Positions 8,881 through 16,748 of a stretch of DNA of 64,000 nt are shown piece after piece; within the stretch, counting starts at the first letter, position 1, and each line of letters begins with the position of its first letter. The notes under the pieces are model-generated. The model did no database searches. It saw nothing but the letters and a program-made list of their open reading frames with translations, and was not told the origin of the DNA. The stretch is taken from contig ONDA01000009.1 of NCBI GenBank assembly GCA_900316475.1, positions 1-64,000 of the forward strand, written 5' to 3'. This DNA is from an uncultured Prevotellaceae bacterium (GTDB lineage: Bacteria > Bacteroidota > Bacteroidia > Bacteroidales > Bacteroidaceae). A program made the translations under genes and the position numbers.

Positions 8881-11676
8881 CTATTTTGTGTACAACAGGC
8901 GGCCGTCGGGGGTTACTCCGGCGGCGCTTATCTTGATGCGCGTCTCCTTGGCATTGTTATAGAAGGTGGCGGTGAAACGGCCTTCCTCGTCGCTACGGGC
9001 GTTGGGGTTCCAGTAGAGGGTGCGGCGGTAGTCGGCAGGTGCGGCAGGCTGCTGGCGACTGTAGTCGGGCTGGTAGAACTGGGCGGGTTCGCTGAAGCCG
9101 TGGATGAAGATATGGCGGTCGCGATAGACGACCTGCGTACCGTCGTCAGGGATGTTCTCCATGTCAACGGTGGCATCAGCCAGATGGAGGCTCTCCACCA
9201 GTGTGGAGTCCTCGTTACGGGGTTCGTAGTCGGTGAAGACACGGATGTTCTGCAGGCGCCCTAACTTCAGGTTGTTCATGATGTTTGCCGGCGCACGACG
9301 GTTATCGACAGAGCGCAGGGCGTCGGCCAGTTCGCTGGAACCGTCTATTCCCATTCCCGCCACAGCTCCTGCCATATCGGTATAGTTACGCCAATAGGTG
9401 ATGCCGTTCCAGCGTCCGTCGACATTGAACTGACGCCCCAGCCGTCCCATGTTGCCGAAGAGGAATTTGGCCACCTGCATGGGGAACTGGCGCATATCGT
9501 ACATACCGAAGGAGAGGCCGTAGTCCGTCATATCGTTGTAGAGGTCGTAGGCATCGCGCACATAGGCTGGCTTGTTCCAGTCGATGGCACGGCGCCCGCG
9601 GCGACGGCCTTTGACGTTGACGTTCTGCAGCTGGTGGACATCGTTCTCCATCGTCAGCTCCGACAACGAGTCCTCGTCGATGGTCACCTCCCACTCCGGG
9701 GCATGATTCTCGTAGTAGCTATACTTGTGGGTGAAGATGGGGTATGGCATGTCACGCTTCACGTAATAGTCGGGGTAGGCTTCTTCCTTGAACACCTTCA
9801 CGTCCTTACGCGACATCATCGCCTTCTTCACCGAGTCCTTTTCGTCGTATGCCTTCAGGTTCAGGAAGGTTGAGCCGTAGAACGGCGGAATCTCGAACAC
9901 GAAGCGGCCGCCGTCCTTGGTCATCTGCCGTCCGGCCACGAAGCCGTCTTCCATCAGCACCTCGGCCTCCACCAGCACTTCATGCTTCAGTCCGCCGTGG
10001 TTGACGCCGAGGTCGTCGTTGACATTGCCTATGCCTCCTAAGTCCATCGTCACCTCCACGGCACCGCCCATGCCGTTCTCGTCGGCCTCGGTCTCGGTCA
10101 TCGAATAGCCTGTCTTGGCCATTCCTTTCTGCCAAGACGGAATCTCGTCCAGTTCCACTTCTGCTATTCCCAGCATTTTGTAGACATTGCCACTGACGGT
10201 CATCGACCGCTCTGGTGTGTAGCGCATCTGGCGGGCAGTGTCAGAGAGTTCTTTCCAGGGATACTTACGCCACCCCTGCACCATCATCAGCAAGTCGAGA
10301 TTCTGACGGTGCTCCTGGTCGTCCTTTTCAAAGTAATAGGCGGGATGGGCGACGAAACCGCGCAGCTCGCTGGAGAGCAACAGGTCTGTCATGACATTAC
10401 CGTCATTATAGGTAGGCTCGTCGGTACGGGTGTCGCGGACAGCCACCGAGAAGGTGGTCTGCGGGGCTGGGGTCTGCAAGCTGACGGTTATCTCCTGGTA
10501 GGGGGAGTAGGTTGTTGATGGGCTTATGGGGGAGGCGGGGGTAATGAGGCCCATTGGACCCATAGGACCCATCCCCTTAAAGAACAGCCGGTCGGCAAGG
10601 ATACGGCCTTCGCTGTCGAAGACTGTCAGGTCGTTGACACCGACGGGCAGGCTATCCATCGGCAGCGGGATGTTGACGGGCGTCCCGTCAGCAACGGTGA
10701 CGGGTGCAAAGTGCTTCAGCACACCGCGACAGAGCACCGAGACAGCATACTGGCCGTTGGCTGGCAATCCGCGAGTCTGAAGGGTGGCTATGCCGTCGCT
10801 GACGCTGACCACTGCCCCACTCCGCTCTGCCTTCGGCAAGTTGAACGAATACTGCTTGCCACGCCAGGTGAAGCTTGCACTCAGCCGTTGGCTGCCTGGC
10901 GTAACGGTGAACACGCCGCGCCCCGCATGGGTGGTCTGGATGGCTGTCACCTGCTGGCCGCCTTGACGCAGGCTGCCTTTCAGGTCGACGGCCTCGCCCA
11001 GCTGGTCCTTCAGTTCGAAGGCCACGCGGCTCTTCAGTCCTTCCACCAGATGGCCACCCTCGGGATAGAACGTTGCGAAGAGTTCCTCCTTCAGCGGCTT
11101 TTGCAGGCGGGTCTTCGGACGTTGGTACATACGGCGGGCATCGTAGTTGCCAGCCTCTTCAGGTTTACTATAAATAGGTAATACGCGCGTGTAGAGTCCG
11201 TCCCAGATACGATAGTAGTCGGCTGCCATCTGCCGGTTATAGAACTGCCACGTTTCAGGCGTGGTATAGGGATGCTCCGTGACGCCGAAGTTCAGCATCC
11301 AGCGGGTATAGGCGCGCAACTCGTAATAACCGGAGTAAAGCGAGTCCTGCAGCACGAACTGTCCGCAGGTGTGTCCTTCTGGGGCTACGATAATGTTCTG
11401 TCGCTCTATCAACAGGCCGTCTGGCGAGAGCAGTTCTACATAGAGGATGCGGCTCATGTCGGTCGGTTTCAGGTTGTCGGCACGTACGACGTATGCCTTG
11501 TACCACAGGGTGTCGCCCACGAAATAGCACTGGTTGTCGGTATGCACATATACTTTCTCCTGCACTTGCGACACTGACGACTGCTCCAAAGCCTGACGGA
11601 TATCGTCAAGCGAACCTGCCTGTACGCCACATACGGACAACAGGAATACTGACAAAATCAATAGAAACCGTTTCAT
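8881..11676 (-). CDS. Large secreted MG2/alpha-2-macroglobulin-like protein
   Basis: A 931-residue exported protein of a type common in Bacteroidetes. The signal peptide covers residues 1-20 (SVCGVQA). Right after it, QEKVYVHTDNQCYFVGDTLWYKAYV is the opening of an MG2-like beta-sandwich as in macroglobulins, with a second such module near SPYQEITVSLQTPAPQTTFS. Toward the C-terminus is a plug-like segment (VNVKGRRRG... ADALRSVDNRRAPANIMNN) and a final MG-like part (GRFTATFYNNAKETRIKISA). No thioester or protease motif is visible. Around residue 370-390 a short GPMGPMGL / SPISPSTT segment is encoded by a low-complexity repeat (10508-10577) also seen between genes at 48853-48905. Function unknown; envelope or TonB-linked roles are conjecture. 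Confidence 0.75.
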   Translation of the reverse strand: MKRFLLILSVFLLSVCGVQAGSLDDIRQALEQSSVSQVQEKVYVHTDNQCYFVGDTLWYKAYVVRADNLKPTDMSRILYVELLSPDGLLIERQNIIVAPEGHTCGQFVLQDSLYSGYYELRAYTRWMLNFGVTEHPYTTPETWQFYNRQMAADYYRIWDGLYTRVLPIYSKPEEAGNYDARRMYQRPKTRLQKPLKEELFATFYPEGGHLVEGLKSRVAFELKDQLGEAVDLKGSLRQGGQQVTAIQTTHAGRGVFTVTPGSQRLSASFTWRGKQYSFNLPKAERSGAVVSVSDGIATLQTRGLPANGQYAVSVLCRGVLKHFAPVTVADGTPVNIPLPMDSLPVGVNDLTVFDSEGRILADRLFFKGMGPMGPMGLITPASPISPSTTYSPYQEITVSLQTPAPQTTFSVAVRDTRTDEPTYNDGNVMTDLLLSSELRGFVAHPAYYFEKDDQEHRQNLDLLMMVQGWRKYPWKELSDTARQMRYTPERSMTVSGNVYKMLGIAEVELDEIPSWQKGMAKTGYSMTETEADENGMGGAVEVTMDLGGIGNVNDDLGVNHGGLKHEVLVEAEVLMEDGFVAGRQMTKDGGRFVFEIPPFYGSTFLNLKAYDEKDSVKKAMMSRKDVKVFKEEAYPDYYVKRDMPYPIFTHKYSYYENHAPEWEVTIDEDSLSELTMENDVHQLQNVNVKGRRRGRRAIDWNKPAYVRDAYDLYNDMTDYGLSFGMYDMRQFPMQVAKFLFGNMGRLGRQFNVDGRWNGITYWRNYTDMAGAVAGMGIDGSSELADALRSVDNRRAPANIMNNLKLGRLQNIRVFTDYEPRNEDSTLVESLHLADATVDMENIPDDGTQVVYRDRHIFIHGFSEPAQFYQPDYSRQQPAAPADYRRTLYWNPNARSDEEGRFTATFYNNAKETRIKISAAGVTPDGRLLYTK
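10508..10577. repeat. GGCCCAT-type repeat inserted in frame in the MG2-like gene
   Basis: A run of GGGCnnATGGG-type units (GGCCCATTGGACCCATAGGA and similar) encodes the odd linker GMGPMGPMGLITPASPISPS between two beta domains. A related run lies between queA and truB at 48853-48905. The protein on either side keeps its family pattern, so this is most simply an in-frame repeat insertion in a loop. Confidence 0.55.
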
Positions 11677-11735
11677 CTTTTAGTTCATGTTTTGCCTTTT
11701 GACGCAAAACGAACGTAAAAGTTTAACGCGAGATA

Positions 11736-13142
11736 TTATTTCTTCAACTTGAAGGAATTTTCAATGCTGCTAATCTCTGCCATAAAGGCCTTGTCGACCT
11801 TCAGTCGCTGTTCTACGGTAGAGCAGCTGTGCAGCACCGTGGAGTGGTCTCGTCCGCCAATCAGCTGTCCGATACGCGAGGCGGGCATCTTCGTGTACTT
11901 CTGTGCCAGATACATCGACACCTGACGCACCAGGACGTAGTCGCGCTTACGGCTCTTGCTGAAGATATGCTGCTGGGCTACATTGTAGTGGCCGCAGACC
12001 TTCTCCAGGATGTCGTCCACGGTCAGCGGGTGGTTGTCGACCTTGACGGCACGCTTGATAACGCGCTCGGCCAGGCGCATGTCGATATTACTGTTGTAGA
12101 CGATGGAGTAAGCCATCAGCCCGTTCACGACGCCTTCCAAGTCGCGAACGCTGCCGTTGGCCGTCTCGGCAATGAACTGTATGACGTCGGCGGGAATCTT
12201 CAGGCCATCACGCTTGCACTTCGCGTTCAGTATGTCGACACAGAGCTGCACGTTGGGCTTCTCCAACTCGGCAATCAGTCCGCAGGAGAAACGCGTCAGC
12301 AGACGGTCTTTCACACCTTCGAGGTCTACCGGCGGGCGGTCTGAGGCCAGGATTATCTGCTTGCCAAGGCGGAACAGGTGGTCGAAGATATGGAAGAACG
12401 TGTCGAGTGTCTTCGGCGAATTAGCCCACTCCTGAATATCATCGACAATCAGTACGTCGATGGTCTGGTAGAAGTTGATGAAGTCGTTGGTGGTATTGTG
12501 GCGCACGGCGTCGGTGAACTGCACCTGGAACAGGCGCGCCGAGACGTAGAGCACGCGCTTCTGCGGGTACATCTCCTTACAACGCACACCGATGGCGTTG
12601 ATAAGATGGGTCTTACCGCAGCCCGACGGTCCAAAGACGAAGAAGGGGTTGAAGGTCGACTTTCCGGGATGCTCCGCAATGCTCAGTCCCACGGTACGCG
12701 GCAGTTTGTTGCTGTCGCCCTCGATGAACGAATTGAACGTCTTGTGGACATCCAGCTGTGGGTTCAGGTCGCGTGGCGTCGCGTCGAGGACGTTGGGCGA
12801 CTGGTTGGCACGGCTGTTGGGTGTGGGCACGTCAATGTCAGCGGGCTCGTCGGCAATGACGTCCTGCGTCAGTTTGTGTGCCTTGTCGGTAACGATGCGG
12901 TAATTAAGCCTGACCTTGGCCTTGAAGCTGTTGGTCAGTGCCCAATACATTAACCTTATATAATATTGTTCCAGATATTCACAGAAATAGGCACTGGGCA
13001 CCTGTAGCAACAACGTGGCGTCGCTCTCCGAGTAAGACTCGAAGACGATGGGTTCGAACCACGTTTTGAACTGCTGCTCGGTGACGTTCTGCCTGATAAG
13101 CTGGAGGCAGTTGTCCCAAAGCACCTTATGACTGTTATTCAT
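11736..13142 (-). CDS. dnaA: Chromosomal replication initiator DnaA
   Basis: Binds DnaA boxes and ATP to open the replication origin. Domain I covers residues ~1-85, followed by a flexible linker (~90-130). The AAA+ domain starts ~135 with Walker A GPSGCGKTHL (~170) and Walker B VLIVDDIQEW. Domain IV carries the signature RDHSTVLHSCSTVEQRL near the C-terminus. At 468 residues the length is normal. It begins MNNSHKVLWDNCLQLI, the usual start. It is a stand-alone gene: no dnaN, recF or gyrB adjoins it, as is common in Bacteroidetes. The 281 bp upstream (13143-13423) are AT-rich but hold no convincing cluster of DnaA boxes. Confidence 0.97.
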   Translation of the reverse strand: MNNSHKVLWDNCLQLIRQNVTEQQFKTWFEPIVFESYSESDATLLLQVPSAYFCEYLEQYYIRLMYWALTNSFKAKVRLNYRIVTDKAHKLTQDVIADEPADIDVPTPNSRANQSPNVLDATPRDLNPQLDVHKTFNSFIEGDSNKLPRTVGLSIAEHPGKSTFNPFFVFGPSGCGKTHLINAIGVRCKEMYPQKRVLYVSARLFQVQFTDAVRHNTTNDFINFYQTIDVLIVDDIQEWANSPKTLDTFFHIFDHLFRLGKQIILASDRPPVDLEGVKDRLLTRFSCGLIAELEKPNVQLCVDILNAKCKRDGLKIPADVIQFIAETANGSVRDLEGVVNGLMAYSIVYNSNIDMRLAERVIKRAVKVDNHPLTVDDILEKVCGHYNVAQQHIFSKSRKRDYVLVRQVSMYLAQKYTKMPASRIGQLIGGRDHSTVLHSCSTVEQRLKVDKAFMAEISSIENSFKLKK

Positions 13143-13423
13143 CTGGCGTTTATGATTACTTCTAGTCTATATTATTGCAAGGTTAATGATACCCCTGAGG
13201 GTTTTGCAGGTGCAAAGTTCGGCATTTTTTCTCAATTTTCAAAATCGCACCTTTTTCTTAGCCAATTAGTTTCCCGCGTAACCCGCTTGATTATCAGCAC
13301 TTACCGCGTTTCACGTTTTTCCATCAAAAGAGGGTGTTGCAAAAATCGATGTCTTTACATATCAACACTTTACGAATGTCGTAATCGGGCTTTCAGACAT
13401 TTTTTTATTTAGACAAAATAAAA

Positions 13424-14326
13424 TTACTTATCTTTTTTGCCGAAAACCGAGAAGTGTATATAGCGTTTCGGGTGAGCCTTGAAATCAATCATCAGCGAGT
13501 CGGCATGAGCCATCGTCGCGTTGAGATTATTATACAGTTCTGCGTCGCGCATCAGCAGTCCTAACGTACCTTCCTTGCTGTTCAGCTTAGCCGTCATCTG
13601 CTCCACATTCTGCAGTGTGCGGTCAACTTTTGCCATGGTAGCATCGAGATTCAGGTCGTTCAATGTCTGTGTCAGCGTGTCGGCATTAGCCATCACCCCC
13701 GTAGCCTTGTTCATCAGGACTGGCAGCTGGTGGTTCAGGCTCTTTGTCAGGAGGTTCAGTTCGGTAGCTGTCAAGGTTAGTCCGGCAGTGATGTCCTCAA
13801 TGTTGTGCAGCGAATGACCTATTGTGGGGTCGGCCAGCAGGTTATTGACGGAAGCCAGGATAGAGTCGAGCTTAGGCAGCATCTTTTCTATCTGCGGCAC
13901 CATACCGGCAACCCTGGCCGTCATTCCCTCCTGCTGTCCACCTCTGATGGTGTCGCCGACAGCCAGTCGCGACGCATTCACATCGCCCAGTTTCAGTTCC
14001 AGTCGCACATTACCCAGCAGGTCGCTGGCAATCTCCACTGCCGTACCCTGAGGCAACCGCATACCGCTATTAAGGCCAAGGGTTGCCACGATACGGTCGG
14101 GACGCTCATAGTCATAGTCAATACTTTCCACCGTACCGACCTTCACACCGTTGCAGTAGACGGGACTTGAGGCTGTCAGTCCTGTCACGTCGCTGAACTG
14201 CGCCATATACTTATTGTCGCCAGAAAAGAGGCTCAGCCCCTTTAGGAAATTCATGCCGAAAAACAGGATGACCAGTCCGACTATGGCCACTAATGCAATC
14301 TGTACCTCCTTAGTAAAGAACTTCAT
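13424..14326 (-). CDS. MCE/MlaD family phospholipid-transport protein
   Basis: A 300-residue protein with one N-terminal membrane helix (residues ~7-28) and an MCE domain (~38-115; VTGLTASSPVYCNGVKVG, LPQGTAVEIASDLLGNV). A long helical tail follows. It is predicted to be the periplasmic lipid-binding subunit of a Mla-type ABC transporter that keeps outer-membrane lipid asymmetry. The gene starts 5 bases after the amidase stop codon, and this amidase-MlaD pairing is frequent in Bacteroidetes. The ATPase and permease partners are not in the window. Confidence 0.88.
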   Translation of the reverse strand: MKFFTKEVQIALVAIVGLVILFFGMNFLKGLSLFSGDNKYMAQFSDVTGLTASSPVYCNGVKVGTVESIDYDYERPDRIVATLGLNSGMRLPQGTAVEIASDLLGNVRLELKLGDVNASRLAVGDTIRGGQQEGMTARVAGMVPQIEKMLPKLDSILASVNNLLADPTIGHSLHNIEDITAGLTLTATELNLLTKSLNHQLPVLMNKATGVMANADTLTQTLNDLNLDATMAKVDRTLQNVEQMTAKLNSKEGTLGLLMRDAELYNNLNATMAHADSLMIDFKAHPKRYIHFSVFGKKDK

Positions 14327-14331
14327 AATAG

Positions 14332-15546
14332 TTATTTCTTTTTATTTGCCTTATATTCGCGTATCGCATCGTTGACATTGACCTTTACCCCATCCTTAAA
14401 GGCAATGATAAATGCCTGTGGGAAGCGCTTTAGCAATTGTTTGCGCAACTGGTATATCTCGGCATAGTTGGACGATGCTCCAACAGTGTATTTATACATG
14501 CCGCCCTCTTCATAATAGTCGACATCGGTTACGCCTTTGAGTTGCGGATTACCGGTCTTCAGCCTGAAGGTACTGGTTAAGATCTGAATCTTGAAGACAG
14601 GAACCGCGGTCTGTGGTGCCGGTGCCTCTGGCGTCTCAGCTGCCGCCGGTGTTTCGTTGGCTTCCAGGGTCTCTGACGTCTCCGGGGCCGCTGGCGTCTC
14701 GGGTTCTGTAACAGGCTCCTTCGGTTCTGCCGGCACAGGCAGATAAGGCACCTTGATTCCTGGCGCCACCTTACTCTTATAGGCTACGAAAGCATTAAAG
14801 AAGCCACGCGAGAACTGCTGGACAGCCCGGTCGCTGTTGAGGAACTGCTCCTCATCGGAAGTCGAGATAAATCCTAACTCCATCAGACAGGCCGGCATCG
14901 AGGAGAGGCGAAGCACCGCGAGATTGTCCTGATGTACGCCCTTGTCCTGCCGTCCCGTTGCCGAACAGATATTCTTCTGCATGAACTTGGCCAGCTGGAT
15001 GCTGTTCTCCATATTTTTGTCCTGTATCAGTTCAAACAGGATATTGCTCTCTGGCGAGTTAGGGTCGAAGCCCTCGTAGTGCTGCTGATAGTTGTCCTCA
15101 TAGAGGATGACAGCGTTCTCTCGCTTAGCCACTTCCAGGTTCTCTATATACCCATGCTTGTTGCCGTCACGCCGGCTGCGGCCTAAGGTGTAAGTCTGAT
15201 AGCCACGGGCAATATGTCCCTTAGGCAGCGAATTGATATGAACGGAGACGAAGAGGTCGGCCTTGGCCTTGTTGGCAATCTCCGCCCGCTGCCACAACTC
15301 CAAGAAGCGGTCGGTCTTGCGGGTATAGATCACCTTGACGTCGGGACAGTTCTGCTCAATAATGCGTCCGAAGGCCAGAGCATAGCGCAGTGTCAGTGTT
15401 TTCTCATTACTTATCTTGCCTGGAGCACCGAAATCCTTGCCGCCGTGACCTGCATCGATAACAACGGTAAATGTATTCTTCGCACCGTCGGCAGACAGCG
15501 CCAAAGCAATCGTCATACAGAGTATTGTTAACAATCTTTTATACAT
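14332..15546 (-). CDS. N-acetylmuramoyl-L-alanine amidase (Amidase_3) with SPOR-like end
   Basis: Cleaves the amide bond between muramic acid and the peptide stem of peptidoglycan, acting in the periplasm during division. The signal peptide begins MYKRLLTILCMTIALALS; I place the start at this Met (15546) rather than 45 bases upstream because the -7 promoter box at 15553-15561 overlaps the longer form. The Amidase_3 fold has zinc-site segments VVIDAGHGGKDFGAPG and FVSVHINS, and a catalytic Glu in CLMELGFISTSDEEQFL. A Pro/Glu-rich linker (repeated ETPEAP-like units) leads to a SPOR-like domain (~residues 320-395; FKIQILTSTFRL, KYTVGASSNYAEIYQLRKQL) that probably targets septal glycan. Confidence 0.92.
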   Translation of the reverse strand: MYKRLLTILCMTIALALSADGAKNTFTVVIDAGHGGKDFGAPGKISNEKTLTLRYALAFGRIIEQNCPDVKVIYTRKTDRFLELWQRAEIANKAKADLFVSVHINSLPKGHIARGYQTYTLGRSRRDGNKHGYIENLEVAKRENAVILYEDNYQQHYEGFDPNSPESNILFELIQDKNMENSIQLAKFMQKNICSATGRQDKGVHQDNLAVLRLSSMPACLMELGFISTSDEEQFLNSDRAVQQFSRGFFNAFVAYKSKVAPGIKVPYLPVPAEPKEPVTEPETPAAPETSETLEANETPAAAETPEAPAPQTAVPVFKIQILTSTFRLKTGNPQLKGVTDVDYYEEGGMYKYTVGASSNYAEIYQLRKQLLKRFPQAFIIAFKDGVKVNVNDAIREYKANKKK

Positions 15547-15552
15547 GGCTGT

Positions 15553-15561
15553 GCAAAGGTA
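15553..15561 (-). promoter_or_regulatory. -7 promoter box of amidase-MlaD operon
   Basis: TACCTTTGC on the minus strand lies only 7 bases before the chosen ATG (15546). If transcription starts at the usual distance the mRNA would be leaderless or nearly so. Confidence 0.55.
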
Positions 15562-15697
15562 CTGCTTTCTCGTTAAAAAACGAGTAATCACCGGTGAGTT
15601 TTATTACTTTTTCACTTTTAGATGATGCGCCGACAAGCAACCCAAAATCTTAAAAATCTTTCAATCGTTGCTATTTTCAATCGTTAAGACAAGGCAG

Positions 15698-16063
15698 TTA
15701 CCTTCCCCAGTGCAGTTCCACGCCGGCGCCGTCACAGTCGGCGCCCATCGGCGGCGTCAACTTCGTCAGCCAGAGGTCGATGCTGCTGATGACGGGAAAC
15801 TGCCGGAGCAGGGCTTGGACGATACGCCCGGCAACGTGCTCCAAGAGTTGAGACGGCACCGCCATCTCACTGTTGACAAGCCGATAGACGGCGGCATAGT
15901 CAAGGGTGTCGGCCACGTCGTCGCTCTCCATAGCCCGCTGCCACGGATAGCCGATGCGCAGGGTGACGGTGAAGTCGCCGCCAACCTGGCGCTCCTGAGG
16001 CAGCACGCCGTGGAAGGCCCTAATCCTCAGCTTCTCTATCCGGATGAAGGTCTGACAGTTCAT
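15698..16063 (-). CDS. folB: Dihydroneopterin aldolase FolB
   Basis: Converts 7,8-dihydroneopterin to 6-hydroxymethyl-dihydropterin in folate synthesis; its product is the substrate of FolK, encoded at 47191-47622. The family pattern is visible: IRIEKLRIRAFHGVLPQER near the start, then DYAAVYRLVNSEM, and LLEHVAGRIVQALL with the catalytic Glu region. About 121 residues. It overlaps the 3' end of the preceding gene by ~44 bases in another frame. I prefer the second Met (MNCQTF) as start; a Met three codons earlier is also possible. Confidence 0.9.
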   Translation of the reverse strand: MNCQTFIRIEKLRIRAFHGVLPQERQVGGDFTVTLRIGYPWQRAMESDDVADTLDYAAVYRLVNSEMAVPSQLLEHVAGRIVQALLRQFPVISSIDLWLTKLTPPMGADCDGAGVELHWGR

Positions 16064-16730
16064 CGTTCGCATCTACAGCGTCACCATCGCCGGCGACATA
16101 TTTCTTCAGTGCCCGTTCTACGCCAATCTTCCACGTGTTGATACTCTCATTGCTCAGCTGCAGCGAACTGACCAGTTTGATGACGTGGTCAATGGGCATA
16201 CGGTAGCGCAAGACGCCGCTGATGAGCTTAGCGTAGTTCCAGTATTCAGGATTAAACTTCTCCGAAAGGCCCTCGACGGTCGTCTTGTAGCCACGCTTGT
16301 TCTCAAACTGGAAGTCGTAGCGCTTCGTGCCGTCGGGGTTCACGTTCTTGATAATCTTCCCCTTCGTCACCGACTTTGGCAGGATGATACCCTCTTCGTC
16401 GTCCTGCAGACCGGTGAAAATCTCGTAAGGATAGCCGTCGAGCAGCCCTACCAGAGCCACCCACTTCTCCTTGTTATTCTGGAAACGCACGACGTCGCAT
16501 TCCAACGCCTGCGGGCGCACCTCCGTCACCTCCGGGTGATGGTTGCCCGCGGCATTGCATATCGCAGTGGCTGACAGTTGCATCAGCGAGGCTGCCTCTT
16601 CGGCGCTAAGAACACCTATACAGCGCCGGAGCATATCTGCAATCGTCTCTTCCTTCAGCGGCGCATCACTTTTCTGACTCATGCGTGCCAGCGTCCGAGC
16701 CACGTCATTCAAATTCTGTTCAGTAGTCAT
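16020..16730 (-). CDS. Stand-alone homologue of the C-terminal part of class II ribonucleotide reductase
   Basis: A 236-residue protein. Residues ~75-215 (ALECDVVRFQNNKEKWVALV, YPEIFTG-like segment, LPKSVTKGKIIKN, YWNYAKLISGVLRYRMPIDH, SLQLSNESINTWKIGVERAL) resemble the C-terminal segment of adenosylcobalamin-dependent ribonucleotide reductase (NrdJ) of Bacteroidota, from memory of that family. The catalytic barrel and its cysteines are absent and no partner gene is adjacent, so it is either a split subunit or a regulatory paralogue. The N-terminal ~70 residues are helical (TLARMSQKSDAPLKEETIA) and unfamiliar. It is co-transcribed with folB (overlap) and starts 18 bases from the end of the neighbouring protease gene. 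Confidence 0.6.
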   Translation of the reverse strand: MTTEQNLNDVARTLARMSQKSDAPLKEETIADMLRRCIGVLSAEEAASLMQLSATAICNAAGNHHPEVTEVRPQALECDVVRFQNNKEKWVALVGLLDGYPYEIFTGLQDDEEGIILPKSVTKGKIIKNVNPDGTKRYDFQFENKRGYKTTVEGLSEKFNPEYWNYAKLISGVLRYRMPIDHVIKLVSSLQLSNESINTWKIGVERALKKYVAGDGDAVDANDELSDLHPDREAED

Positions 16731-16748
16731 AATCCGTATATTCTGTTT

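Noticed and set aside
13143-13423. Possible replication origin upstream of dnaA
   Set aside because: The stretch is AT-rich, and ATATCAACA and TTATCAGCA have two mismatches each to the DnaA box, but there is no cluster, no unwinding element pattern and no dnaN neighbour; dnaA is often away from oriC in this phylum.
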